Shown: positions 37,501 through 48,829, counted from the first letter of the stretch. The stretch is DNA of 64,000 nucleotides from Heliocidaris tuberculata (GCA_025618425.1 CM046850.1:7094249-7158248), one strand, 5' to 3'. Notes: generated by a model not told the origin, from the sequence alone. Numbers and translations are program-made.

Positions 37501-40500
37501 ACAAAAAAAAATGACTTTGACATTACGGTATGTAAACATGGGCTGTGATTCAGTTCATGGTCCAATTTCCCTCATTTTGTTTATTCTCAAACATTATTTC
37601 CTCTTTTTGCTCTCTTTACCTAAGCTTCTGGAATAAAACTATGGTCTCAGCATTATTTTTGTTTACACAATGTGTACTCTAATACATGAAATAGGTAGTT
37701 CATTATTTCAACAGAAAATGATTTTGTTCTTTTTGCCTAAAAATGAAATATGTATTCTGATATTACCTAACGAGTTGTAAATCGTGAAAATTGTCTATTA
37801 TTTTGTTTAAAATGCCAATTCCTGCTATATTTGAAAGCTTGTTTACACTGAATGAAAAAAAGAAGAGTATTCATCCTTTCAGTATTGTGTTTGCTGTCCT
37901 ATTATTTTTTTTCAAAAAATATCGTTTACTTTTGATCGGTTACGTCAATGATATCGAATTCATATCAATTTCATTAGATGCAGAATTTCGCATGGATGAC
38001 GTATCCATTCCTCATCGATCTGGAGTTGAAAACGAGTCTTTTTGCATCTTCCAACTTGATGGAACAACTGGTAATCATAATTTCATCATATTCAGAGAAG
38101 TGAGAGTCAACTAATTGAATAGATATGTCAAAATTATAACTCTACAAGACCATTTTGCATGAAACGTTTCGTACAAATTGAAGCGAGATAGTTGCAATTA
38201 GTCATGAAGTTAAATGTTTGGGCAATAGCTGTCTAGGAATGGAATGAGAATGAGAAGAGAAACTTGCGTCGCTGGTTTCGGCATTTTATGAAAAGATCCC
38301 TGAATAAAATGCAAATGAATATAATTGAGAAAATCAGAAGCCAAGTGAATTTCCACTGGAAGAAGTTTGTAGATATTTATGTATTTGTCATGTACAGTTG
38401 TTCTTAGAGAGAAGACTTAAGATATATATATATATTTATTTGTTATGTAGAGTTGTTCTTAATATGATAATAGAGTCATACGCCGCTCTCTGAAATTGGT
38501 GTAGTTATTGGTAGATGCTGAATTGTTTAAATATTTGATGTATTCCGATGAAATATTATCGGTTTGAGCTATTTATTTCCACGTAACGAATTCTGATCAA
38601 GTAAAAAAGAGATATAGTTGTTTCTTTTAAAGTAATGTACCCGACTAAATCAGTTTCCAACGGATAATAAAATGTTGTTTGATATTCCTTAAACAAGTCA
38701 TCAACCCCTGATTTGCCATCGGCTACATCCCACAAGGGCCCATGAGACCCACAGCATCGGTCTCATGGGCCTAACACTTCTCGTGGGCGTTCTTTTAGAG
38801 GCTTTTAGAGACAATTTTTAGAGACTTCACGAGACTGACTAACACGAGACCAACAGCCCATGAAACCGCAATGTTAATGTCATGGGCCTTGCACTTTTCA
38901 GAGAGTTTACTAGACCAAAGACTCGTGAAACCGACATTTCCTTTTCTTTTTCGGCTAGTATCCATTTAGTGTACAAGATTTACATTTAAACATGTCCAAC
39001 TGTTTTCAACATCACTTAGGTCAATATTTGTGCATCATATACTTTACTTACTGATTTTCAATTATGTTCCCATATCTATGGAAAAAAACATCAGTGTTAT
39101 ATTACTGTAATTATTGTATTTATGTCATGTTATGCACTACAGTACTATGTTGATATGATTGAAAACAGTCAATAAATCTGAAATCTAGTAGGCCGGCTGC
39201 CGTCTCTCGTAAGCAGTTCGGTCTCGCGGGCTGTCGTACTCTGGGACGTCACCTTTTGATGCTCGGACATAATATGCTCCGGCGACAAAATGCTCCAGGC
39301 CTCATTTCGTCAAAGTTATGGATAGGGTTGGTGTTACAATTGGGTTTTATGGATAAAGGTAGGATTATGTGCAGTGTTTGGTCCCGGGTTGAAGTTAAGA
39401 ATTCGGTTAGTAGGATGTTGACCGCGGAGCAAATGTCGGCGGAGCATATGTCGTTCTACCCATTTGTGCCATCCAAGTCATAATCAATATGTGTTTCAGT
39501 CAGCGTTTTGTGTTTTTCGTAATTCATTGTTTGATCCAAGATTGCCATGGGACCAGAAATAATTCAACACATGGAAATGATGGAATTCTCTCCCTTCTTC
39601 GACCATCCTCCTCCACCTCTCCCCACTATGTCTCTTCACCTAACCGTGAATCGGGATGACATCTTCGGGAGGAGCGTCCGGGAGCAGCTAGCTGAGATGT
39701 TGGGGTTCCCGAGGACTAGGCTTCAAAAACCCCTCAGGGTTACTTTCGAAGGGGAAATCGGTGTTGACGAGGGGGCTCTTAGTAGGGTAAGTGAGTTAGT
39801 GAGTGTTCTTGATAATGATGATGATGATAATAATAATGATAATAATAATAATAATAATAATGACAATAGCAATACTTAATAATTATAGTAATAATAACAA
39901 TCATAATAATGATAATAATAATGAAAATAATCATGAAGAGGAAGAAGAATATAACTGCAATCGTACTAATACGATATTCATGCATTGTCGCCTATCTTTG
40001 TTTCCCATGAGCGTATAATTATCAAACTTTTAAACCTGACGGTCCTAATTATTGAATGAATCCCTTTGACCACTCAAAATCCAGCTGTCGAATTTCAAAC
40101 GGAGTGAACCTCGGCATATTGGCTTTGCATGCAAAGTGCATTGAAGAAAACGGCGTCGAATGATGTCCCGATATGTTTTTCACTGCGATTATCTTGAATT
40201 CGATCAAGAAGAAGAAAGTAAGGGAAGAACGCGAACAAGAACAAGGAATTGACGCCTGTAGGCAGTAATGCAGATATGGTCTTATCTTTCCTGGGTCACC
40301 TCATCAGTATTTATACCGCTTTTCATGAGGGCCCTGCTATTCTGATTTACAGTCTTTTTTATTAACACATTTGATACAGCTGGGTCGAGAGAGACAAGTG
40401 TTTTATGGTTAAAACACCTTGTCGAAGAATAGAGCAAAGATCAGTCCAGGATCTCTGGTATGCGGAGTCAAGAGCCTTCACCAGCATACCACAGTATCCC

Positions 40501-43500
40501 ATGGTGTTACCATAGTAGTTTCATGGTGTTACCTATGTATTCTGATTTATCACTTACAGGAGTTCTTTCGGCTTGTCTTTGAGGAACTTCTGGATCAGGA
40601 TAGGAACGATCTTTTCCGATATATCAACAATCTTGACCCGACTCACTCTCCGGTCTGGTTTCGAAAGGTACAGCTTTGTTATTTCCAGTATGATTAGAAT
40701 GTGTATGAGAAGACTATTGGCTGAAAACCAGAAAGTAAATTCACATGGTGACTCCAGTATTTGTCATTGTTCATGTAGTAATATTTGTTTTGGATCAACA
40801 TGATGAAGCCATACTTCATAAGGTCCTTAATACGCGTTTCTGAAAGGTTGAAAGTAAAATTACGTTTGATTGTTGGAGTGGCAATAAAACGCGGCGTTTT
40901 ACTCCAGAGGCCTCTGTTCAATATCTGTTTGTCTATTTGAACATTTAAGAGTTTGGTTGGGTTGTACTTAGTGGTCGGTCCATGTTCATGATGTTGATCG
41001 CGTATTGCGGTTTAATGCTTCTTCTTTTCTGCTTTGTATTATTATGTAATGAAACTCGCGTTGTTTTGGATCCACATGTCTGTTGCACAGCACACATTTA
41101 TTGTCATGAACTAAAATAAACAAGGCCACTGTTCGATATCTATTTGTCCATTATTTTTTGACCATTCAAAAGTTTGGCTGGGTTGTACTTGTTGCTCGAT
41201 CCATTTTGGAACCAAATGTCTGTTACAAAATACATGCTCATTGCCATGAATTAAATGAAATAAACTCTTGGTAACTACTTATGTGACAGGAGTGTCAAGA
41301 CGCCGAAGTAGCTGAGATGTGCGGTCTTCTGTTCGGGCTCTCGTTGTACAACAAAGCAATAGTCCCGTTGCCATTTCCACAACTCCTCTACGCTAAGCTG
41401 CTCGGAAAAGGGTATGTTCCAATAAAAGAGAGAAAGAGAGAGAGAGAGAGATGATTCTGTGTTTGAAGCTTTTGGTAGGGGTGTCTCTATGGGAGGGGGG
41501 GGGGAGAAAGTTGGAGATGTGACTTCACCCTGTCACTCTAAGCTGACCCTAACCCGCATTTTTTTTTCTCTCTCATAATATTGCCAAAATCAGGTCCAGA
41601 GATAGTCATGTAAGCATAATCTTAACGCGTCCATGTACTAAATGTAGTGGCCTTAGACCTCAGTCACACGGCGAAGTCGATTTTTAAAAACCCGACTCCA
41701 TGAATTCTTGGCCACTCGGAGTAATGTACATTTTTTGTTCGGTCTTTTGTCGGTCTAGTATCAGTCTGGTCGGTGTGACTGGGTTATTTATCCCGAAAAC
41801 GAGTGCTTAATCACTTATCTGAATTGAATGAAGGTGAATCTTCACCATCAGTGCCCTACAAAGGTTCCAGTCTGGTATTGACAAAATAAATAAATAAATA
41901 AAATAAAAAAATGAAAATAAAATCTCATTTTCCTTTTATTAGTTTGATTCTTTGCTTTGTTTTGTGGAAATGTTTCCATTTAAATTTCTCATGTGATTAT
42001 CAGCCCAAAGAGCGAGATGGAGGAAGCTGCAGCGCTCGACAAAGAATTCACAGATCAGATGTCTAAATTGCTGAATGGATCAGAGGAATACGTGATGGGC
42101 GGTTGCGATGGTGAAGAGGTAGAACAGGAGGATGGAAAGAGGGTCGAAGTCACGAAAGAAAATGTGTAAGGACAATAACTAAACAAAACTTGTTAAGCAT
42201 GAGCAGAATTTATTTCAAATATTTTGGGTCTGCCTTACGGCAGCTTAGCCTAAGCTATATGGAAGGCCATTTACGCCACAATTCGTATCGGATACGTACC
42301 GGATACGTATGCTCCAGTTGAACATACGTATGCAAAAGGACCAGTCACAGAGCTTCATTTAAGCATACGTATCCGAAACGAATTATGGCGTCGATGGCCT
42401 TCCATAAAGCTAGGGTATAAGTCATACGAGTAGTATTTTTGTAAACGCACGGAGCATTCCTTATTCGTATGTTCGTATGTTTGTATCATATGTACCCATA
42501 ATTACCTTAAGTTGCCCAGACTGCATGTTTCCGTTCCATTTATACTGCATCCGTTAACTTTTACTGAGCTGTGCTTTTCTAGATTCTTAACCAGTCCATT
42601 TTGCCTCCTTTTTGCTAAACATGTAAAGACATCTGTACGTGGAGAAAATGGTTCGGGAGTACCTGGTTCCGTCGCAGTTCGCAGCCTTTCAGCAAGGATT
42701 CAATAGAGTCTACAATCCCGCCGTCTTTGGTATGTTTAGACCAATCGAGTTGGAGACACTTGTCATCGGAGAGAAATATTTCGATTGGAAAGCCCTTCAG
42801 CAGGTAACATGGACCACAAACTTCATAAAAAGAGATAAATTGTGGTTAGGCCCACAGTAACTCCATTCCGTTCTGGAGGTAGACTGGTTGGAAATTACAG
42901 TTCGAATTTTGATTCCAGAAGATTTTAAATTGGTTACACACATGGCTGACGATTCGATAGTTTAAATTCATATTAATAAGTACTCCTTACTCTGACACAG
43001 AGATTTCTTTAATCATTTGATTTTATCTGTCCTTTCTGAAAATAATACATCTCGTGTGTTTTCATTTAAGAACATTGATTGCTATTAAACATACTGTATT
43101 TCAACAGAGAATTTCTCAAGCAAGACGATGCATAGATAAAAATATAGTAAAAGATAATATTCCTCTGGGTTTTTTTATGTTAATGACTGATACCAAATAA
43201 GCAGTAAAGCATCGGTCAACATAAAGCGATCGAGTCGCTAGTTTGTTCATGACTTAATTGAACGATCGACTTAAGTTTGCAACAAACATTTTGTGTGATT
43301 GACCCTATATATCTCTTAAATGACAAATAAATTAAGAGACAAATTAAAAAGCAAAATGGTGATTTGAACATTCCAACTGATATCATAATATAATTTGTCT
43401 TGTGATTCATATCCTGATTTATCATCAGTCGACTAAGTATGTTCAGCCGTACACAAACTCACATTCGACTATCAAAATGTTCTGGGAGGTCTTTCATGCT

Positions 43501-44436
43501 CTTGACGATGACATGAAAAGGAAGTTCCTGGGTAAGTGAGATATAATTTGTTTTTATATCTGTTGATTATAAACCCAGTCAACTATTTTCTGATATATTT
43601 CATGGACATTCGAGCAAACACAAAATGGTTGAAAGGATTAAATAACCAATTTTCTAACTTCCGGCCATACTGACCCCGATGATGAGAAACAGAACAGATG
43701 GGAACATCACATGCAAAAATTCGTGGACATCCCTGTTAACAGAAGGCACATGAGGTTGAAGATTTAAGAGACAAAAGGCACACGAAAGCGAATGTCCTTA
43801 AGACCGCAAGCTTTGGTTTTGTGGACCTTCTACCCACTAGCGTAGCTGAGGGGGGGAGGGGCAGGGGGCTGGCGGAAAAAAAACCGAAGGCCTACTGGAT
43901 CGAAGGTCCACAAGACTTAAAATTTTGGTCTTGTGGACTTTCTAACAACTAGCTAGTAAGATGACAAAGAACAAAGAACAAAGGCCCACTAGACGGAAGG
44001 TGGAGCCGATGGAATTGAAATAATTGCGCTTCATAGAAGTATTACCTCGATCTGTGTCATCCTGATATTATTGTTTACCTTAAAGAATCACTATTTTACA
44101 CCTGCATACGCCTGTTGGCATTTGCATTGCATGATAAACAAACTTTATCTTCTTGTAGTATTCGTCGCTGGCTCAGATCGGGTACCAATTGGTGGACTAC
44201 GAAACCTTGGTCTCCATATCGACCACCTCCAAGTGCCTAGGGACGATTTGGTCGACGACGACGAGCCTTGTGACGCCGAAGATAGGCTCACCCGGCTTTT
44301 GCCCCGAGGTCATGGCTGCGACAACAATGGATACCGCCGTACCTTAAGACTGCCCATGTACAACAGCCTCGAACTCATAGAGGATCGTTTGACAGTCGCC
44401 TTATCCTACTGCGACTGCCCATTTCATATCGCTTAG
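27476..44436 (+). CDS. HERC-like: HERC-like RCC1/HECT E3 ubiquitin ligase, 21 exons, about 1277 residues
   Basis: RCC1-type repeats followed by a HECT domain define HERC ubiquitin ligases: ubiquitin passes from an E2 to a cysteine of the HECT domain and then to a substrate. My exon model: 27476-27644, 28364-28571, 29095-29171, 29834-30073, 30574-30665, 31315-31445, 31909-32692, 32884-33062, 34099-34189, 34758-34980, 35706-35857, 36961-37065, 37320-37386, 37978-38099, 39541-39786, 40560-40667, 41290-41411, 42004-42165, 42629-42803, 43429-43531, 44159-44436. These sum to 3834 bases in one frame from ATG to stop. All junctions are GT/AG. The start has an in-frame stop upstream and an ATGGC context. 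The least sure joins are exons 13-15: exon 14 could instead end at 38070, which would need another acceptor. The protein is longer than HERC3/4 (about 1050) because of an acidic linker, yet has fewer RCC1 repeats. The same-strand paralogue ends at 1215. Confidence 0.85.
28364..31445 (+). other. RCC1-type repeat part of the HERC-like protein (exons 2-6)
   Basis: Three clear RCC1 repeats: CCGRYHFLALSNNGRVYSWG...GQLG (about residues 78-107), ACGDDHSLALTRDGRLFSWG...GQLG (split by intron 3) and DAGGAHSVALSTSGSVFVWG...GQLG. A fourth is decayed (SCGMHHTSFLKENGTLLVYG, no GQLG). A weak fifth may be CTYVVDKITGRIFVLI at the start of exon 7. A full RCC1 propeller has seven blades, so this one is short or partly unrecognisable. 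RCC1 folds bind partners or substrates; the partner here is unknown. Confidence 0.8.
31909..32692 (+). other. Acidic, probably disordered linker in the HERC-like protein (exon 7)
   Basis: This single 784-base exon codes about residues 306-567. After a short ordered start it is dominated by Asp/Glu, including FISDGYDDGDEDDF and SIDDDYSDNDSFVTCDED, and later EDDCPEEETLEDE. It ends with RSWRRMCTGMENIFIIEHDE. No known domain is visible. Most HERC3/4-type proteins have a much shorter bridge here. The bias is not due to simple-sequence DNA, so it looks like a conserved acidic segment. Confidence 0.75.
34486..34531. repeat. TA microsatellite in intron 9 of the HERC-like gene
   Basis: About 22 TA units follow ATACA. 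Similar runs occur at 2976, 4313, 11729, 21594, 27197, 45580 and 57200. Confidence 0.9.
35045..35217. mobile_element. Truncated, inverted copy of the TTAACCCTTTCAAGAC MITE
   Basis: Read on the minus strand from GGGTTAA at 35217, this segment matches the start of the element at 26016-26431 for about 170 bp (shared words AATTTTTGCTCTTTCTAC-like, AAAAGTTATTG, CCAAACCACAAAATG). It lies in intron 10, directly after exon 10, and lacks the other terminus. Confidence 0.7.
36248..36425 (+). repeat. tRNA-derived SINE, copy 2
   Basis: TGGTCTAGTGGTCGGG is a good pol III A box and GGGTTCCATCC a B box. The body (GGTGGTGATGCTTAAAAGGT ... CCCCAGACTAAAATAATCAG) matches the SINE at 24020-24235. It lies in intron 11 of the HERC-like gene. 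Confidence 0.6.
39267..39451. mobile_element. Small fold-back in intron 14 of the HERC-like gene
   Basis: ACATAATATGCTCCGGCGAC and AAAATGCTCC on the left face GGAGCAAATGTC and GGCGGAGCATATGT on the right. About 185 bp, no reading frame. Further up the same intron, GGCCCATGAGACC at 38737 faces its complement at 38759. Confidence 0.55.
39812..39870. repeat. ATG/AAT microsatellite after exon 15
   Basis: GATGATGATG followed by AATAAT units, starting 26 bases after the donor of exon 15. Read-through would give a run of Asp and Asn, which is not expected in the protein. Confidence 0.85.
41657..41785. mobile_element. Possible MITE with CAGTCACAC ends
   Basis: CCTCAGTCACACGGC on the left faces GGTCGGTGTGACTGGGTT on the right, about 130 bp, in intron 17 of the HERC-like gene. 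The inverted ends are short and imperfect. Confidence 0.4.
42259..42404. mobile_element. 146-bp palindromic MITE in intron 18
   Basis: ATGGAAGGCCAT at the left is repeated inverted as ATGGCCTTCCAT at the right; inside, AATTCGTAT...GGATACGTA faces ACGTATCC...AACGAATT. The whole 146 bp can fold on itself. Confidence 0.7.
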
Positions 44437-44526
44437 AATTACAGGATTATATTTATTCATTTATTAATTTCCCATACTTACCCCCCAGAATTGCCTGTTC
44501 AATTACAAAGATAAGAAATTATTTAC

Positions 44527-44532
44527 AATAAA
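44527..44532 (+). terminator. Polyadenylation signal of the HERC-like gene
   Basis: AATAAA 90 bases after the stop codon, with a second copy about 20 bases further on. This is the first AATAAA after the stop. Confidence 0.55.
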
Positions 44533-44559
44533 GTACATACAACTGAAATAAAAGCGGTT

Positions 44560-45577
44560 CTTGGCTCACACAGGGTTCTACATAAAATATTACACACAAC
44601 AAAATGTATGCTATTTACACACTTTATAAAATACAGAATTATATACATGTATTTTATATTTTTAGAATTTGATAATGAATATCGTTAAATTTATCTTTCA
44701 ACATATCGTGTGATGGTGTCAAGAGATTAGAAGCAAAGCCTACTTTTATATACGTTTTCTCTTTCAGATTCGCAAACTTGGCTTTGAAATTCATTTTCAT
44801 GCGCTCATATACGGGCGATTATACTCCTGTTTGATCCTATGGTTCATATCATTTTTTTCGGTCACTCAAATTAATTTTACAGCTTGTACATGTGTAAATG
44901 TGTTTTAACATATGGATTTCCTTTGTATGGCTGAAAAAGATATCTAGAGAAAAAAATGCACTAAATGGGTCTCGTCAAATCTACTCAAAAAAGCGTGTAA
45001 GTTCCTCAAGGTTTGGTCATAGGTCTACACTTATACATGTATACATCTTAGGGATAACTTTCATTTTCTGAAATCATGATATGAATTTGCTCCCTTTCTA
45101 AAATTACCTGGATTGATTCACACAAACTTTTAGAAATGAGAAGAAAAAAAAATCAAAATTGAAATTATACACTCATATCACTCATAGATGTGGATAGGCC
45201 CTAAATAAAATTTAATATTAATACAAATGTATGTATCTTACTCTTTTCTTACATTTTAACATTCATCTGTAATGCAAGAAATGAAAATATGATTATTTTC
45301 ATGATTTTTAAAATGGAGGTATTGAGTCATCTTTATAACTAGCCTGCAACCATGACAACAAATCAAATACAAATAAACACTAAAATCTACTTTTGAAAGC
45401 CCTATGTGAAAGTGAAAAAATGTATTGGTTTAGTAACAGTACTTTTAGTATCAATGAATTCATGATAGTTAAGAGCCGACTCATTTATACGTTGCGGCTA
45501 TCATATTCCAAGCTTATCTCAACTGCTAATGTTGATTTTAAAAAAGCTAAGGAATTTTTTGAATGTAATACAGTAAC

Positions 45578-45631
<54 letters not shown>

Positions 45632-46031
45632 ATTTATGTATCAATAATCGCTAACAAAAATATAAATCTCATTTAAATTATGGATTGTCTTGGTAATGTC
45701 AACTACGTTTATTATCATAATCAATGCACTAGGGTTTTTTTCAGTTTAGTGCCTTTAGGTTGTCAGAAATATTGTAACTGCTAGGTTGAATTCCTTGCAA
45801 TTTTTTGTTTCCTTCAAAGGTTTCCTGAGTATTGTTTAAATTTTGTAATTAAGGGAGGAGAGTGTTTGGCAATGATACATCCTCTTATCGACCCCCATAT
45901 CTTTCCTCTGTTTCCTTTACCTCTTTAGCTCTTCCTTTCTCTATCCCTCTGTCGCCCCTCTCGTCTTTCTCTTTCTCTATCAATCTATACATATCTATCT
46001 CCCCTTTCGCTCTCCATTTCTTTCTCTACCG

Positions 46032-46067
<36 letters not shown>

Positions 46068-46178
46068 GCATTCTTGCCTCTTAATCTCTCTATCTCTCTC
46101 TCTCTCTCTCTTTACCTTTCTCCCCTCCCTGCCCCCTTCTCCTTTTTTCCCCCAAACCCCATGCCATCTCATCCTCTA
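44560..46178. other. No gene seen; TA and CT microsatellites
   Basis: AT-rich DNA with a TA run (45580-45627) and a CT-rich block (about 45890-46140). Serine/leucine-rich open frames in the CT block are microsatellite products. Confidence 0.6.
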
Positions 46179-46674
46179 TTAAAGGGGGTACCCAATGATG
46201 AAACAATGTTAGTTCATTTAAAAGATCATGATTTTATTAGCAGAAAATCATCTGCCTTAAGTTTTTAAAAAATTCGTGTTGCCAGAAAAATCCCCGAAAT
46301 ATGGTAAGACTTCAGGATATTTTGGCCCCTCAGCTGTGTCCCAATTTCAGCTAGGTAACCACAATGACGTCAAAGTGGTTACCCAGGTTCGCGTATTGCA
46401 GATGTGTTGCGCGCTAGACTGTACAAAATGCATTACACCTTGCGCGCATTTTGCTATAATTGCGCGACAAGGTAACCACTTTGACGTCATTGTGGTTACC
46501 TAGCTGAAATTGGGACACAGCTGAGGGGCCAAAATATCCTGAAATCTTACCATATTTCGGGGATTTTCTGGCAACACGAATTTTAAATTTTTTTAAGGCA
46601 GATGATTTTCTTCTAATAAAGTCATGATCTTTTAAATGAACTAACATTGTTCCAGCATTGGGTACCCCCTTTAA
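46179..46674. mobile_element. Long palindromic TTAA element
   Basis: TTAA then AGGGGGTACCCAATG on the left faces CATTGGGTACCCCCT then TTAA on the right. The inverted arms are about 205 bp each with few differences (for example CAGCTGTGTCCCAATTTCAG and GGTAACCACAATGACGTCAA, each present inverted), around a loop of about 85 bp at 46385-46470. TTAA target sites fit Kolobok or piggyBac. The arms are more alike than those of most elements in this window, so it is probably young. Confidence 0.8.
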
Positions 46675-48221
46675 AGTATCCGTGTTATGTGAGAAAAATG
46701 GTACAGTAGTATAAAAGAATACATTTTCAATAACAAACGGCACCAAAATGCCATTTCTTTTATTGGGTAATCGTGCAGCATAGCCTAGTTTGTTTTTTGT
46801 TTTTGTTTGTTTGTTTGTTGTTTTTGTTTTTTTTTTTTGGTTTAATGTATGGTACCTGGTAAACTGATGAATACGTACATGGATAAGCATTGTATACGGA
46901 AACTAATGAAAACACTACCGGTCCCTAATCGTACGTAATAGAGTATCAGGGGTTCGTTATGAAGATGGAAACACAATGTGTTTTTCCAATCATTTGTTAT
47001 ACGTTATAACTGTAAAAATTAACATTTCACATTTATTTTTAGTATTACAGAAATCAGATTTGATGTATGAATAATCTAAATTAATTAATTCTTGTAGAAA
47101 CGTTGCTATTTCATGTCAATCTCTGAATTTCTAACAATAAATGAGATAACTGAAATATATGATCAGACGTCTTCACTAGTTTTTGTCAAAAGTAATGTAA
47201 AGATGAAGAGCTCAGTTCCAACATGCTAAATCCAGCTTAAAACTTTTTAAGATTTATTTTCTTTCTTTTTTTGCATGAGTATCTATCCTCGTTTCAGTAG
47301 CTACGTACAGACACCGACACATCCGAAAAGTTAAAACTGCACTATGCTACGAGATGAAGTCGAGGAGCGTACGTATAGCTCAGTCTCGAGGTCACCAAGG
47401 GCTTTACTGGGTTTTAATATGAACCGAAAACATAATTTATTAACAGTCAATATTCCTTTTGTATACCGCATCCCGTGTGTGAGTGAAAGTTGGTTAAAAT
47501 ATTTTCATTCGGTTGAATGTTTTAAAAAAGAGGACTTTGGGTATTGCATGTGTATTTCATGCGTCCTGGCGATGTACGCACGAATATAGCTATTCTCTGA
47601 GCAGCATTTTACATTGCTGCCCATCAGCCAATAGTAAACTTTACGGCCATAGATTTGACCAATCAGAGGCCTAGAATATTGATATGCGGTATACATTAAT
47701 AGTATGGTTGCAGTGTAAATACACAAACGGCTTGTTGCAATTATGACGGTTCACGTTGTTATACAAATACGAAATCAAACTATCGTAGTTTTCAACCAAT
47801 TAACTCTCAGTGCGACATCCTTTGTCCTCAATACGATATCTCTTCATTTTTATCTTTCATATTTTTTCATTATTACCTTTTTTCGATATATCTCCCTGCC
47901 CACGTACATATGTATTATGTAATAGCAATCTAAAATGCTGGCTCAAATTTGCATGCGATTAGCAAATAAAAATCGCTTTATTAGAACTTTTTTTTATAAT
48001 TTCGATCGAGAAGAAAAGTAGGCCTACGAACTAAAACAAACGATAGACAAGGGATGCATAATAAAAGATAGCACACTGTTATTTGTATACCGTCATGTCA
48101 TGGAAAATACAAACAAAAATATTAATAAGACCTTTTCAGATATCAGGCAATAAACCGCTTCATAAAACGACAACGGCAAACGGTTATTTTACCGCGTCGT
48201 GCCTGAAACTTTATCGTCTTT
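46675..48221. other. No gene seen; 3' flank of the PTB gene
   Basis: AT-rich DNA with T/GT-rich patches near 46800. TTTATT at about 47979 (AATAAA on the minus strand) could end the transcript of the minus-strand PTB gene. No other coding exon was recognised. Confidence 0.45.
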
Positions 48222-48806
48222 TCACAGAGGCACATGTCCTGGTGGAGAGAGTTTTATCTGTCTGGGATCTTCACCTTCCGGATGACTTCTTTTCCAGTCT
48301 TCCCATGCAGCTTCGAAAGCCTTCCTCACATAGTTCACAATCTCCGTTGCTTTCTCACGCGTCGGAGCTTCGAAAACGTAACAATGAATCGATTCTGTTG
48401 TCTTACACGTCAGCGCCACAGCGCGTGGATGCCTGAGGTCCGTCGCGCAGTACGCGATACAAAACAGTGGTAACGACTCCAGCACGTCGCGAGACGAGTC
48501 CTCGAAAGTGATCGTGCATTTATCCACTCGCAGTGTGCATGTGTTGATCGGCTGGTAGTGAGGTTGTTGCGCGGTGGCTAGCGGTGCTAGCTTCTCAACC
48601 GCGGTTACCGCGTCTCGTACCCGCAATGACCGTACCGGGACCCGACCTCCGTACCGCACATGGAATGAATGTTCCTTGGTCCCGTCGCTACTTAAATCAC
48701 CATCCGAATGCATAAATCGTTTTCGTAATAAAGAAGGCGAGTTCCGGAGAGTTTGAAGGAATTTATTCGGTGTCCGTGGACTATTGGGACTCTGCGGTGA
48801 GTTCAT
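48222..48806 (-). CDS. PTB/PID-domain adaptor-like protein, single exon, 194 residues
   Basis: Starts at the CAT at 48804-48806 (minus-strand ATG) and ends at TGA. The first 40 residues are rich in Ser-Pro and basic (MNSPQSPNSPRTPNKFLQ, LLRKRF), like a kinase-regulated tail. From about residue 47 it reads as a phosphotyrosine-binding fold: FHVRYGGRVPVRSLRVRDAV (first strand and helix), TLRVDKCTITFED, LPLFCIAYCATDLRHPRAVA, HCYVFEAP, and the C-terminal helix EIVNYVRKAFEAAWEDWKR. The IAYC-x-D and final helix resemble PID1, Numb and related adaptors, which bind NPxY motifs in receptor tails at membranes. I cannot place it in a named subfamily. Codon use is GC-richer than the surroundings, as expected for a real gene. 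Untranslated exons upstream are possible; no coding neighbour is near. Confidence 0.75.
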   Translation of the reverse strand: MNSPQSPNSPRTPNKFLQTLRNSPSLLRKRFMHSDGDLSSDGTKEHSFHVRYGGRVPVRSLRVRDAVTAVEKLAPLATAQQPHYQPINTCTLRVDKCTITFEDSSRDVLESLPLFCIAYCATDLRHPRAVALTCKTTESIHCYVFEAPTREKATEIVNYVRKAFEAAWEDWKRSHPEGEDPRQIKLSPPGHVPL

Positions 48807-48829
48807 TTTGTGCGGTCAGATGATCACGT

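Larger units (their letters stand above)
39541..44436 (+). other. HECT domain of the HERC-like protein (exons 15-21)
   Basis: In order: LHLTVNRDDIFGRSVREQL; PLRVTFEGEIGVDEGALSR; EFFRLVFEELLDQDRNDLF; SPVWFRK; FGLSLYNKAIVPLPFPQLLY; YLVPSQFAAFQQGFNRVY; YTNSHSTIKMFWEVFHALDD; FVAGSDRVPIGGL; GHGCDNN with RRTLRLPMYNS; EDRLTVALSYCDCPFHIA. These match the HECT N-lobe, E2-binding region and C-lobe of HERC proteins segment by segment. The likely catalytic cysteine is about residue 1239, and Phe is four from the C-terminus. Two points are odd: HTCxN is HGCDN, and about five extra residues separate the cysteine from LPxY. Confidence 0.85.

Noticed and set aside
39547..39879. Asp/Asn-rich C-terminal extension after exon 15 of the HERC-like gene
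   Set aside because: It comes from reading past the GTAAGT donor into an ATG/AAT microsatellite; splicing to 40560 keeps the HECT domain in phase.
46414..46890. A 158-codon minus-strand frame
   Set aside because: It crosses one arm and the loop of the palindromic TTAA element and then a T-rich run; no family resemblance.
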